From assembly GCA_947492385.1 (NCBI GenBank), contig CANLMX010000001.1, positions 1 to 64,000 of the forward strand: DNA of 64,000 bases, in the 5' to 3' direction. Below, one piece after another: positions 7,553-16,613 of the stretch. The DNA is from Planctomycetaceae bacterium (GTDB taxonomy: Bacteria; Planctomycetota; Phycisphaerae; Phycisphaerales; SM1A02). The first letter of the stretch is position 1, and every line of letters begins with the position of its first letter. The notes below the pieces were generated by a model. The model was not told where the DNA came from. It did not search any database and saw only the letters and a list, made by a program, of their open reading frames with translations. Position numbers and translations under genes: made by a program.

Positions 7553-10129
7553 ATGCTCCCCCTCCTCGCCCGTGCCTGCAAGGTCTTCATCCTGATCGGC
7601 CAGTCCAACATGGAGGGCCAGGGCGTCGTCGACCTTCAAGGCCCGAACTACAACGACGGTCGCGGCACGCTCGTGGCGCTCGCCGACGACCCCGCGACCG
7701 CGGAGTTGGTGGCGCCGCTGCGCGCAGGCGATGGATCGTGGATCGTGCGCGACGACGTCTTCGTGCGCTACACGCCCGAAGGGAAGCCGGCGAAGTCGGG
7801 ACCGCTCGGCTTCGGGTTCACGCCGTACCTGGACCAGCACCACTTCGGGCCGGAGATCGGGATCGGCCGGGTGCTCGGCGATGCGATCGACGAGCCCGTG
7901 CTCCTCGTGAAGGTCGCGTGGGGCGGCAAGAGCCTGTTCGCCGATTTCCGGCCGCCGTCCTCGGGGGGAACGACCGGGCCGTACTACGCGCGCGCGGTGG
8001 CCGACGTGCACGCGGCGATGGACGGGGCCTTCCGCGAGATCCCGGCGCTTGCAGAGTGCCGCCCCGAGCTCGCGGGCGTGATCTGGTACCAGGGATGGAA
8101 CGACGGCTGCGACCCAAAGCGCGCCGTGCCCGAGTACGAGCAGAACCTGGTGAACCTCGTGGGCGACCTGCGGCGCGAGTTTGATGCGCCGCGGCTTCCC
8201 GTGGTGATCGGCGAGCTGACGGGCCCGTGGGTGGAGGCACCCGGCGAGTGGAACACCCTGCGGCGTGCGCAGGCCGCGGCCGCGGCACGACCCGAGGTCC
8301 GCGGCGACGGACCGACGCCGCGTGCATGCTTCGTGCCCACCGCGGCGTTCGTGCGCGACCCCGAGGATTCGCCGAACCCCGGCCACGGCCACCACGAGTT
8401 CGGGAACGCCGAAACGTACCTGCGCGTCGGCAATGCCCTGGGAGAGGCGATGCGCTCGCTCGCGATCGCCGGATCGCCGGCGTTCGTGCCGACGCTGCCG
8501 CCGGCTCCGAGCGCGGCGCCCGCGAAGGGTGAGATGTCCGGCTACATGCTCGTGCCGGTCGATCGCGTGCCCGAGGAGTTCAACGCGGGGTTCTCGCTTT
8601 ACGCGGCAGCATGGCCACTGGTCGAGCGCTATCCGGGCTCGAACTTCCAGACCGGACTCTTCGGCACGTGGATGTTCGCGCAGTTCAAGCGCGGCCCCGA
8701 CGGCAAGCATGACACGGGCGACAAGCCCGGCTCGATGTACTCCGACATCGAGGGCGGTCTCGGCTGGTGGCGCGACACGCGCTTCGCGACGACGGTGCCG
8801 AAGTTCATCATGGGCGGCGTCGCGCCTGATTTCATCGCGTGGGCCAACGGGCCGGGCGCCGGCAAGGGCCGCGACTGGTCGAAGCCGCTCGGCAAGGATG
8901 CGATCGCGCAGCTGAGCCCCTGGGTCGTCTGGCCACCCGATGGCCTGAACCTGGCGCAGGGCACCTGCGGCGAGCTCTTCGGATACGGCTACGTCCCCCT
9001 GCCCTTGGTGCCCGCGGTGACGGCGTCGCCCGAACGCCCCATGGCGATGGGCGACCAGTGCTGGACGCTCTTCGTGAACTCCGCGAACTTCAAGGGACCG
9101 GTCGCGTTCTTCACGCCGCGATTCTGGGCCGAGCATGCGATCGCGCGCCCGGAGCTTGCGGGCATGCTGCTCGATACGCGCGGGAGCGATCCGAACAAGG
9201 CGTTCCAGATGGAGACGCAGTGGGTGCCCGCATGGCTCGGCGCGCCGGGCGCGGATGGCGCGGTGCATGCGCGCGTGGCGCCGACTTCGTTTCCCGTGGA
9301 CGACGCGGGCCGCACGACCGTGCTGCACCGGCTCACCTGCTACACACGTGCGGCGCTCTCCGATGCGGTGCGCGCCTGGTTCGCGGGCGGCCCCGCGGCG
9401 AGCGGCGCGCTCGATCCTGCCGCGTCGCACGTGCAGCGCTTCGGGAACGGCGGCGGCTCGACGTGGCAGATCTTCGCCGAGAACACGAAGGACGACGCGC
9501 GCCGGGACATCGACTGGAACGCCTTCGGCACCCCCACCGCACACGACGGGATGACCTACGGGTTCACCTGGAACACCGCGCTCGTGAAGCGGATCGACGA
9601 CGGCCCCGCGGGACCGGGCGCCCGCGTGCGGCTGCCGGAGTACTTCCGCCTCACGCCGCGCGAGGGCCACGCACCGCACTGGGTCGCCGTGCAGGCGAAG
9701 GACGTGCCCGCCGCCGCGGGCCTCTCGAAGCTCACCTTCCGCACGCCGCGCGAGCGCGGCGAGGGCGCATACACGACGCCCGACGCGGCCGACAGCACGT
9801 TCCGGAAGCCGGGCCCCGTCGCCGGGCCGTTCACGACGGTGCTCGGCGACGGCAGCACGGTCACCTACAGCTGGTATCGCTTCAAGGACCAGCCTGCGAT
9901 GCTCGCCGCAGGGCTGTCCGATGCCGAGCGCGATGAAGCGCAACGTCGCGTCGAGCTGATCCATCGCGCCTGGACGAAGGACCGCGAGTACATCGCACCC
10001 CCGACGACAGGCTCACTGGCGTCGATCGACCCGGCGCTCCTCGTGACGCCTCCCGCGGGCCTCGAGATCGGTTTCGTGCCGATCGCGACGCGACAGGAGC
10101 GCGTGAAGGAGCGCCGCGGGAAGCGGTGA
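7553..10129 (+). CDS. Sialate O-acetylesterase-domain protein fused to a large unknown C-terminal module
   Basis: The protein has 858 residues. Residues about 8-320 form an SGNH-type carbohydrate esterase of the SASA family: F-I-L-I-G-Q-S-N-M-E-G-Q with nucleophile Ser18, V-I-W-Y-Q-G-W-N-D-G and P-G-H-G-H-H-E-F-G-N-A-E, which carries the probable catalytic His. Such enzymes remove acetyl groups from polysaccharides or sialic acids. The remaining 530 or so residues (from G-Y-M-L-V-P-V-D-R-V-P) match no family I know. They are rich in Trp, Gly and Pro (G-G-L-G-W-W-R-D-T-R-F, P-W-V-V-W-P-P-D-G-L) and end in a basic tail R-Q-E-R-V-K-E-R-R-G-K-R. No convincing signal peptide follows the chosen ATG, although the domain is normally exported. 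The gene is divergent from the porin gene across 80 bases. Confidence 0.75.
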   Translation: MLPLLARACKVFILIGQSNMEGQGVVDLQGPNYNDGRGTLVALADDPATAELVAPLRAGDGSWIVRDDVFVRYTPEGKPAKSGPLGFGFTPYLDQHHFGPEIGIGRVLGDAIDEPVLLVKVAWGGKSLFADFRPPSSGGTTGPYYARAVADVHAAMDGAFREIPALAECRPELAGVIWYQGWNDGCDPKRAVPEYEQNLVNLVGDLRREFDAPRLPVVIGELTGPWVEAPGEWNTLRRAQAAAAARPEVRGDGPTPRACFVPTAAFVRDPEDSPNPGHGHHEFGNAETYLRVGNALGEAMRSLAIAGSPAFVPTLPPAPSAAPAKGEMSGYMLVPVDRVPEEFNAGFSLYAAAWPLVERYPGSNFQTGLFGTWMFAQFKRGPDGKHDTGDKPGSMYSDIEGGLGWWRDTRFATTVPKFIMGGVAPDFIAWANGPGAGKGRDWSKPLGKDAIAQLSPWVVWPPDGLNLAQGTCGELFGYGYVPLPLVPAVTASPERPMAMGDQCWTLFVNSANFKGPVAFFTPRFWAEHAIARPELAGMLLDTRGSDPNKAFQMETQWVPAWLGAPGADGAVHARVAPTSFPVDDAGRTTVLHRLTCYTRAALSDAVRAWFAGGPAASGALDPAASHVQRFGNGGGSTWQIFAENTKDDARRDIDWNAFGTPTAHDGMTYGFTWNTALVKRIDDGPAGPGARVRLPEYFRLTPREGHAPHWVAVQAKDVPAAAGLSKLTFRTPRERGEGAYTTPDAADSTFRKPGPVAGPFTTVLGDGSTVTYSWYRFKDQPAMLAAGLSDAERDEAQRRVELIHRAWTKDREYIAPPTTGSLASIDPALLVTPPAGLEIGFVPIATRQERVKERRGKR

Positions 10130-10225
10130 GGTCGGACTGCGGTTCTTAAGCGGCACGTATCGTGCGACGATGCCCCCGCCTCCCCCAACGCCCTCCGCGT
10201 CACCACGCCCACCGACACGACGATC

Positions 10226-10672
10226 GTGCTCACCCGCACGTTCGGTGCCCCGCGACAGGTCGTGTGGGAGGCCATGTTCACGCCGGCCTCGATGCGCCGG
10301 TGGATGATGCTTCCGCCCGGGCTGACGATGACCGTCTGCGAGTGCGACGCACGCGTGGGCGGCGCGCTCCGCGTGGCGTCGAGGAGCGAGGAGGCCGACC
10401 CGTTCATGACGATCTCGGGCGAGTTCACGGAGATCGTGCTGCACGAGCGCGCCGTGCACACCGAGACGATGGCGCTCGGCGACGGCCAGGTGATCGGCAC
10501 GCAGCTCGAGACGCACGAGTTCTCGGAGGACGCGCCCGGCGTCACCACGATGCGCATCACGCAAACGTATCCGTCGAAGGACGCGCGCGACGAGGTCGTC
10601 GCGTCGGGCATGGCCGACGGAATGGAGTCGTGCTACGCGCGGATCGACGAGCTGCTCGCGCGGGGGGCGTGA
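10226..10672 (+). CDS. SRPBCC / AHSA1-type ligand-binding protein
   Basis: The 148-residue product has the helix-grip pattern of the activator-of-Hsp90-homologue group: R-T-F-G-A-P-R-Q-V-V-W-E-A-M-F-T-P at the N-terminus, a central sheet (G-E-F-T-E-I-V-L-H-E-R, T-H-E-F-S-E) and the C-terminal helix G-M-A-D-G-M-E-S-C-Y-A-R-I-D-E-L-L. Relatives bind hydrophobic ligands in a cavity and are often partnered with ArsR regulators; none is seen here. The first strand (T-D-T-T-I-V-L-T-R-T-F) seems to begin upstream of the GTG at 10226. No ATG is available in this frame, so the true start may be a rare codon a little upstream. Confidence 0.75.
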   Translation: MLTRTFGAPRQVVWEAMFTPASMRRWMMLPPGLTMTVCECDARVGGALRVASRSEEADPFMTISGEFTEIVLHERAVHTETMALGDGQVIGTQLETHEFSEDAPGVTTMRITQTYPSKDARDEVVASGMADGMESCYARIDELLARGA

Positions 10673-10828
10673 TCGACCTCGACTTCCACGCGAGTCATGA
10701 GGGATCTCGGACGTTCGATGGTTCGAACTCTGCCAACGAAATCCGCGAAATTCGGAAGTGATGATCGATCCACGGTGAATCCGGGGTAGGTTCGACCTCC
10801 TTCGAGCAGTCCAAAGGGGCCACCGACG

Positions 10829-12175
10829 ATGTTCAACCGCAGCCTCCGCCGCAATCACTCCCGCGCCACCCACCGCAAGGCGTTGCTGGCCGCGGCCTGC
10901 GCGGGCTCCGCGATGCTGATCGTCGTCGCGGCTCCGCAGGCCAGCGCCGACACCGCCTTCGGCTTCCACATGGGCGTGAATGCGGCGGGCATGGAGTTCA
11001 GCGAGGGCACCTTCCCGGGCACCGTCAATTCCAACTACGTGCTCCCCACCAGCTCCGAGATCGGCTACTACGCCGGCAAGGGCATGGGGATCGTGCGGCT
11101 GCCGTTCGCCTGGGAACGCCTGCAGCCCACGCTGAGCGGAGCATTCGACGCGACCTACCTGGGTTACATCCAGCAGGCCGTGGCCACCATCCGCGCCAAC
11201 GGCATGATGGTGCTGCTGGACCCGCACAACTACTCGATGTACCGCCTATCCGGCCAGAACCGCCACCACATCGGTTCGTCGTCGGTGCCCGCCTCGGCGT
11301 TCGTCGACCTGTGGAAGCGCCTGGCCACGCTGTACAAGGACGATGCCGGCGTCGTCTTCGGCCTGATGAACGAGCCGGTGCAGTGGGACGACTACGGCGA
11401 GGAGCTGCAGTGCAGCGAATGGGCCGGATACTGCAACCAGGCCATCGCCGCCATCCGTGACACGCAGACGGGCGCGGGCGCCACGCAGAACTGGATCCTG
11501 GTGCCGGGCAACTTCTACACCGGCGCATGGAGCTGGACCTCCACGACCGACACGACCGGAACCACGAACGCCACCGCGATGCTGGCAGTGACCGACAGCG
11601 CCGGCAAGTTCGCGTTCGAGGTACACCAGTACGTGGACAGCAACTACTCCGGCACATCGGACACCTGCGACGCCAGCCACGGCGCCGAGAGCCTGGCCAA
11701 CTTCACCACGTGGCTGCGCTCGAACGGGCGGATCGGCTTCCTGGGCGAGATCGGCGCCGGCTCGAACTCCGTGTGCTACGACGACCTGAACGGCGCGTTC
11801 GACTTCATGGAGACCAACAGCGACGTCTGGTCGGGCTGGACCTACTGGGCGTCGAGCAACTGGGCCATCCAGTTCAGCATCGAGCCGACCAACTGGGCCT
11901 ACCAGAGCAGCGCCACGCAGGCTTCGCTGACGCCGGTCGAGACCGAGATGATGACGACGGTGCTCTCGCGGCGATATGCGGGCGGCGCGGGCGGCGCGAA
12001 CTGCGCGGCAGACATCAACGGCGACCGCGCGGTCGACGGCGCCGACCTGGGCGCGATGCTGGCCGCCTGGGGCGACCACCCGCTGCTGGGCAACCGGGCC
12101 GACCTCGACTCGAACCGCCGGGTGGACGGCGCCGACCTCGGACTGCTGCTTGCGCGCTGGGGTGCCTGCAACTGA
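10829..12175 (+). CDS. Secreted endoglucanase-like glycoside hydrolase family 5 protein with dockerin-like pair
   Basis: The 448-residue product has a long signal peptide (about residues 1-40, ending A-S-A-D) and a GH5 barrel. V-L-L-D-P-H-N-Y-S-M-Y is the family's conserved strand with His. G-L-M-N-E-P carries the acid/base Glu182, and F-L-G-E-I-G carries the nucleophile Glu307. The layout, with an IG(S) loop after the D-P-H-N-Y strand, recalls the fungal-type EGII branch of GH5, which cuts cellulose or beta-glucan internally. The C-terminus has two dockerin-like repeats (D-I-N-G-D-R-A-V-D-G-A-D-L-G and D-L-D-S-N-R-R-V-D-G-A-D-L-G). An AAAGGGG ribosome-binding site lies before the ATG. Confidence 0.88.
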   Translation: MFNRSLRRNHSRATHRKALLAAACAGSAMLIVVAAPQASADTAFGFHMGVNAAGMEFSEGTFPGTVNSNYVLPTSSEIGYYAGKGMGIVRLPFAWERLQPTLSGAFDATYLGYIQQAVATIRANGMMVLLDPHNYSMYRLSGQNRHHIGSSSVPASAFVDLWKRLATLYKDDAGVVFGLMNEPVQWDDYGEELQCSEWAGYCNQAIAAIRDTQTGAGATQNWILVPGNFYTGAWSWTSTTDTTGTTNATAMLAVTDSAGKFAFEVHQYVDSNYSGTSDTCDASHGAESLANFTTWLRSNGRIGFLGEIGAGSNSVCYDDLNGAFDFMETNSDVWSGWTYWASSNWAIQFSIEPTNWAYQSSATQASLTPVETEMMTTVLSRRYAGGAGGANCAADINGDRAVDGADLGAMLAAWGDHPLLGNRADLDSNRRVDGADLGLLLARWGACN

Positions 12176-12310
12176 CGGGAACCGCTCCGTCGCTCGGGCG
12201 AGGCGCTCACGAAGCGGCGGCGAGCTGACGGGCACGGCTCGACGGATCGCAACCTGATCCGAGGCGCCCTCGATGCGCTTTCGGACGTCGGGCCGGTCGA
12301 CGCGGTCCCA

Positions 12311-12499
12311 TCACTGAGATCGCTGCCGCCGCGCATTTGCCACCGGTGGCGCGGCGACCTCCCCCTTCCTCCGGCACGCATCCGGGCAGTACTTCACGTT
12401 CGGCCAGTCGCGCTCCCACTTCTTGCGCCACGTGAAGGGGCGTCCGCAGCAGGCACAGTCCTTCGGCGGGGGGACGGGCGGGCGCACGATGCGGGGCAT
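12311..12499 (-). CDS. DUF2256-family small zinc-ribbon-like protein
   Basis: This 62-residue protein has the DUF2256 signature: C[17 protein letters not shown] followed by V-K-Y-C-P-D-A-C-R. The two cysteine pairs presumably bind zinc. DUF2256 proteins are often encoded near cryptochromes/photolyases; a Cry-DASH gene lies about 5 kb away at 17971. Function is unknown. The gene is divergent from the sulfotransferase, with a 111-base shared promoter region. Confidence 0.8.
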   Translation of the reverse strand: MPRIVRPPVPPPKDCACCGRPFTWRKKWERDWPNVKYCPDACRRKGEVAAPPVANARRQRSQ

Positions 12500-12610
12500 G
12501 GCTGGCAGTTCGACGGCGGCACCGGACGGATTCGGAGGCCCCCGCGAGTCGCCAGCGAAGCGACGGCCCGCGGGAACGGCGCGGCCAGAAGCCCGTAATC
12601 TCCGTCCGCC

Positions 12611-14119
12611 ATGCCTTCGCCGCGCAAGCCCATCGGCACCGGGATGCGACCGCCGCTCGAGCGCGGGAACGATCTCGCGCGCACGCAGACGCTCGCCCGG
12701 TCCGGCCGCATCGATGAGGCGATCGCGGCGACGGAGCGCCACGTCGGGCAGGGCTCGCGTGACGCGGAGTTCCTCCGCGTGCGCGCGTCGCTCGAGCAGG
12801 TCGCCGGACGGCGCGGGCTCGCGGCGGCGTTCGCGGTGCGCGCCGAGGCGGTCGAGTCGCACCCGGACTCGCTGCTGATCCTCGCGCGGGCCGACGTCGG
12901 CGCGGGCGAGACCGACCGCAGCATCGAGCGAGCGCGCGCGGTGCTGCGGATGGCGCCGGGAACGGTCGCCGCAGAGGTACTGATCGTCGAGGCGCTCGAG
13001 GGCGCGACCAGGATTCCAGAGGCTCAGGCAGCGCTCGACGGAATGCTCGCGGGCGCCACGAGCCTGCCGGAGAGCGTGACGGTCCACCTGCAGATGCTGC
13101 GCGCGTCGCTCCTCGTGCACTCGAAGCGCTTCGGCGAGGCGATCGAGCACCTCGACCGCGAGGTGCTGCCGAGGATTGCCCCTGGCGCGCCGACGCGGAA
13201 CGCGCTCTACCTGCGTGCCAAGGCGTGCGACCGCGCAGGGCGCTTCGACGACGCCTTCGAATCCGCGGCACGCGCCAACGAGATCGGCCGCGTCGACTTC
13301 GACCCGGTGCAGTATGCGGCGGCGGTGGACGCGCTGATGTCGCACTGGACGCGCGCCACCATGCGCGACTTCCCGACGAGCGACTCGACGAGCGAGCTCC
13401 CGGTGTTCATCGCCGGCATGCCGCGCAGCGGGACCAGCCTGCTCGACCAGGTGATCGACGCCCACGCGCGCGCTGCGGGCGTCGGTGAGATGGCGGTCAT
13501 CGAGCACTTCGCGCGCGAGCTCGAGCAGGCGTGGGATGCGTCGCTTCCTGCGCCGGACAGCTTCGGGCCGATGCGCGACCGCGCGTTCCGGAACGCTGCG
13601 GCGGCGTACGTGTCGCACTGCACGAAGGAGGCGCCGGGCGCGCTCCGCGTGGTCAACAAGGCGCTCGGCAACAACCGGATCGTCGGACTCCTATCCCGGC
13701 TCTTCCCGCGCACCCGGATCATCCACGCGATCCGCGACCCGAGGGACGTGGCCATCAGCTGCTTCATGGGCGGCTTCAACAACGACTACTACCCGTGGAC
13801 GACGCGCATCGAGTGGATCGCCGCGGCGTGGGAGCAGAGCCGGCGCCTGATGGAGCACTGGAAGCGCGAGACCGACCTGCCGATCCTGGACGTGCGGTAC
13901 GAGGATGTCGTGACCGACCCCGGCACGCAGTTCCCGCGGTTCATCGGGTTCCTCGGCCTCGACTGGGACGAGGGGTGCACCCGGTTCCACGAGTCCCGCC
14001 GGACCGTGCGGACGCTGAGCTACGACCAGGTGAACCGGCCGCTCTATTCGAGCAGCGTGGAGCGTTGGCGGAACTACGAGCGGCACCTGAAGGGGGTGGC
14101 CTGGCCGGGGTCTCCGTAA
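12611..14119 (+). CDS. TPR-sulfotransferase fusion protein
   Basis: The protein has 502 residues. The first 240 or so form TPR-like helical repeats ([15 protein letters not shown] and [14 protein letters not shown]). The rest is a PAPS-dependent sulfotransferase domain. G-M-P-R-S-G-T-S at 269-276 is the 5'-phosphosulfate-binding loop, and [15 protein letters not shown] is the 3'-phosphate-binding motif. The fusion is typical of bacterial sulfotransferases with protein or glycan acceptors; the acceptor here is unknown. There is no signal peptide, so it is probably cytoplasmic. A TAAT element about 10 bases before the ATG could be part of a very close promoter. Confidence 0.85.
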   Translation: MPSPRKPIGTGMRPPLERGNDLARTQTLARSGRIDEAIAATERHVGQGSRDAEFLRVRASLEQVAGRRGLAAAFAVRAEAVESHPDSLLILARADVGAGETDRSIERARAVLRMAPGTVAAEVLIVEALEGATRIPEAQAALDGMLAGATSLPESVTVHLQMLRASLLVHSKRFGEAIEHLDREVLPRIAPGAPTRNALYLRAKACDRAGRFDDAFESAARANEIGRVDFDPVQYAAAVDALMSHWTRATMRDFPTSDSTSELPVFIAGMPRSGTSLLDQVIDAHARAAGVGEMAVIEHFARELEQAWDASLPAPDSFGPMRDRAFRNAAAAYVSHCTKEAPGALRVVNKALGNNRIVGLLSRLFPRTRIIHAIRDPRDVAISCFMGGFNNDYYPWTTRIEWIAAAWEQSRRLMEHWKRETDLPILDVRYEDVVTDPGTQFPRFIGFLGLDWDEGCTRFHESRRTVRTLSYDQVNRPLYSSSVERWRNYERHLKGVAWPGSP

Positions 14120-14351
14120 CCAGTTCTTCACCGACAGCGGCCCCGCTTTCGCCGAACCGCCGGAGTTTCAGACCAATCACCCGAAAATGGTGGCAAGCAG
14201 CGCCCGCGGTGCTAAAAATACTCTTGGAGACCTTCGGCCCGCGGGGCTGGAGGGGGACTGGGCCCTCGCCGGGGGTCTCGGCGGCCCACGCGTTCCCGAG
14301 ATTGCGGGAAGGCAGTCCTCAGGCGCGCCTCGAGCGCGGAACTCCCACGCC

Positions 14352-15131
14352 ATGCATCACAATTCGATTCCCTGTGCGACCGCTACTGCGCTGCTCTTCG
14401 GCGGCACCCTCGGGCTCGGATCGACCGCAGAAGCCGGTCTGACCGTCACCAGTGCCTACTTCAACTTCAATGCAGGCAGCGTGCACGCGACCAACTTCGA
14501 TGCGTCGGCGGAGGGTTCGCTGCAGGGTGTTGTTTGGTTCGACGTACTCAAGCTCTGGGAAGAGGCGCCGGAGTCCTACAGTGCCGCCAAGCTCTATCCC
14601 GCCTCGTGGGTCTCCGACGTCGTGCCGTTCGCGGTCGGTCTGACACAACCCGGCTCCTACCCGTCGGTTTCCGGTGGCACGGAGTGGAATGCGTGGACCG
14701 TCTCGGCCGAAGGTGGCCTGACGGCAAACGGCACCACTGTGTACGGGACGAACAATGGGGCGTCCCTCAAGATCTCTTTCGGAGACAATCCCGGTGCTGA
14801 TGGAAGCGGACTGCACGGTGTTGGCGGGAATCTCCTGCTCCGCAACTCGGACGGCACGGTCGTCAATGGTGATATCCGCTTCGACCTCTCGGACGGAAGC
14901 GCATCAGTCATTAGTTTCTCGGAGACCAACCCGTTCGTCGGCTTCTGGTCCCTTGACCCGCTGATGACGATTTCAAGTATGGAGATCACGCCATACGGTC
15001 TCACGCCGCCCGACTTCTCGATCGGCATCCAGGACCTGTACCTCGGCTACGCCGGCGTCCCCGTGCCCGCACCCGGCGCCATCGCGCTGCTCGGCGCGGC
15101 GGGACTGGTCACCGGTCGCCGTCGGCGCTGA
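14352..15131 (+). CDS. PEP-CTERM-like secreted protein, paralogue of the gene at 20921
   Basis: The 259-residue protein has a signal peptide (to S-T-A-E-A-G). A central region of unknown fold follows (L-W-E-E-A-P-E-S-Y, L-Y-P-A-S-W-V-S-D-V-V-P-F-A-V-G). The C-terminal sorting-like tail reads P-V-P-A-P-G-A-I-A-L-L-G-A-A-G-L then R-R-R-R. Tails of this design (short motif, hydrophobic helix, arginine end) are recognised and cut by exosortases in PEP-CTERM systems; no exosortase is present in this window. The region from W-F-D-V-L-K-L-W-E-E to the end is very close to the protein at 20921, including about 70 identical bases. A strong hairpin follows the stop at 15162. Confidence 0.75.
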   Translation: MHHNSIPCATATALLFGGTLGLGSTAEAGLTVTSAYFNFNAGSVHATNFDASAEGSLQGVVWFDVLKLWEEAPESYSAAKLYPASWVSDVVPFAVGLTQPGSYPSVSGGTEWNAWTVSAEGGLTANGTTVYGTNNGASLKISFGDNPGADGSGLHGVGGNLLLRNSDGTVVNGDIRFDLSDGSASVISFSETNPFVGFWSLDPLMTISSMEITPYGLTPPDFSIGIQDLYLGYAGVPVPAPGAIALLGAAGLVTGRRRR

Positions 15132-15161
15132 GGCCAGGAGCGTTCATCACTTCGCATTCCT

Positions 15162-15192
15162 CCGAGGCGTCGCGCACCGCGCGGCGCCTCGG
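15162..15192 (+). terminator. Hairpin terminator candidate
   Basis: The arms CCGAGGCGTCGCGC and GCGCGGCGCCTCGG pair over 14 positions (one T-G wobble) around a 3-base loop (ACC), 30 bases after the stop of the PEP-CTERM-like gene. The downstream T-tract is weak. Confidence 0.55.
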
Positions 15193-15275
15193 TGCGTTGG
15201 CGGCGGCTGTTGACTCGGTTCCGCGAGGGACTCGCGTCGTCCGCACCCAGCCCCGCACCCAGCCCCTCCCAACCG

Positions 15276-16583
15276 TCAGAACGTCACCTGCAGCTGCGAA
15301 ACGAAACTGGCGTTGTTGTCGCTCGAGGCGATCCCCAAGCCGCCCGAGATGCGGCGGATCCCGTTGACGTTGCCGCCACCGAACGGAACCACCACCTTCG
15401 CGGTGAGCTTGATGCGCTCGCCGGCGAGGAAGACGTTGAGTCCCGCCTGGGCGATCCACTCGACCGGGACGTCGCTCATCCAGCATCCCTCGGCGAATGC
15501 CTCGACGGACTGCGACAGGAACGTGCTGGCCTGCACATTGACCCCCTGGTTCCACCCGAGGGTGGGCGCACCCACGGGATCCCGCATGAGCGCGTACTGC
15601 GTGATCACCGTCGTTTCGCCGAGCAGGACCCGTGCGTCGGTCGTGAATCCCTGCGCCGACGGCGTCGCAAGCGGCGAGTCCGGCGGCTGCGGGTTCTGCC
15701 CGCGCCCGTTGCTCATGCACGCGCCGAGCCCGAGCACCAGGCCCGATGCATCGCCGGGCCGGCCCGACATGCGGGCGATCTGCTCCCATGGGATGCCCCA
15801 CTTCACCTCAGCGCGGCCCGCGACGGCGAACGACAGGTTGCGCAGCGAATCCCAACCGAGGTCCAGCGAATTGATCTGGTTGAATGCGCCGCCGGCCGCA
15901 CGGAACCAGTCGCCGGTCCATCCGATGGCGACGCCCGGCTGCTTGCCGGCGCCGAAGCGGTAGTTGAAGATCGAATAGTCGCCGGTCGTCAGGCGTGACG
16001 ACCCGATGTAGTCGCTCTCAAGGTCCCAGGGCACGTTCAGGAGCCCGGCAGCCACCGCCCAGCCCTCCCCGAGATCCTTGCGGATGCGCGCATACACCAG
16101 CCGGTACTGGCCCGGGACGACGATGAATCGGTTGGTCTGCGACGTGTAGCCGATCGCCGCGAGGTAGGTGATCGACGGATCGATGATGTTTCCCGAGATC
16201 GCCAAGAGGACGGTCTTGTTCTCGAATCCCCAGCGGGTGTCGGTGACGGGACCACCCTGCGACGTGGGTCCATACGCCGATGCCGCGACGAACCGTGTCT
16301 GGGACATGCTGACCAAGCGCATGCTCGCGGAGCCGTCTGCGGCGCGCAGGTAGACCCCGCCGTCGGGACCGCTTGCCAAGCCCGACGACCAGTCCGCAGA
16401 GAGAAACGAAGCGCGAGGCGAGCTGTCCGCGAGCGCATCACGGACGATCGTCCGGATCTCCTGCGCACGGGCTTCGTCGAGCCATGCATCGCGTGCCTGC
16501 GCGCGCATCTCGGCCAGTTCCGCGCGCATGGCCGCCAATTCGCGCTGGGTGTCGATGGGCGGCGCGTCGAGCAACGGGAACAC
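15276..16583 (-). CDS. Porin-like outer-membrane beta-barrel protein, paralogue of the gene at 6174
   Basis: The 435-residue product matches the protein at 6174 throughout: Q-R-E-L-A-A-M-R-A-E-L-A-E-M-R at the N-terminus, T-R-W-G-F-E-N-K-T-V-L-L, S-I-F-N-Y-R-F-G-A-G-K-Q-P-G-V, A-C-M-S-N-G-R-G-Q-N-P-Q-P and D-N-N-A-S-F-V-S-Q-L-Q-V-T-F at the end. The GTG start is forced by an in-frame TAG 10 codons upstream, which is the stop of the lipoprotein gene. Again no signal peptide is encoded. The gene lies 30 bases after the lipoprotein gene at 16614 and is probably co-transcribed with it, so the two may act together in the outer membrane. Confidence 0.65.
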   Translation of the reverse strand: MFPLLDAPPIDTQRELAAMRAELAEMRAQARDAWLDEARAQEIRTIVRDALADSSPRASFLSADWSSGLASGPDGGVYLRAADGSASMRLVSMSQTRFVAASAYGPTSQGGPVTDTRWGFENKTVLLAISGNIIDPSITYLAAIGYTSQTNRFIVVPGQYRLVYARIRKDLGEGWAVAAGLLNVPWDLESDYIGSSRLTTGDYSIFNYRFGAGKQPGVAIGWTGDWFRAAGGAFNQINSLDLGWDSLRNLSFAVAGRAEVKWGIPWEQIARMSGRPGDASGLVLGLGACMSNGRGQNPQPPDSPLATPSAQGFTTDARVLLGETTVITQYALMRDPVGAPTLGWNQGVNVQASTFLSQSVEAFAEGCWMSDVPVEWIAQAGLNVFLAGERIKLTAKVVVPFGGGNVNGIRRISGGLGIASSDNNASFVSQLQVTF

Positions 16584-16613
16584 GGACGAAGCGTAACGGT
16601 TCGATGCGGCCGA

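Noticed and set aside
7499-9964. 821-codon open frame on the minus strand opposite the SASA-domain gene
   Set aside because: It is a shadow caused by high GC at third codon positions. Its translation is Arg/Gly/His-rich with no domain, and the plus-strand frame has clear motifs.
12311-13618. 435-codon minus-strand frame opposite the sulfotransferase
   Set aside because: Only its last 62 codons (12311-12499) make a recognisable protein, DUF2256. The rest is antisense to the TPR-sulfotransferase gene.
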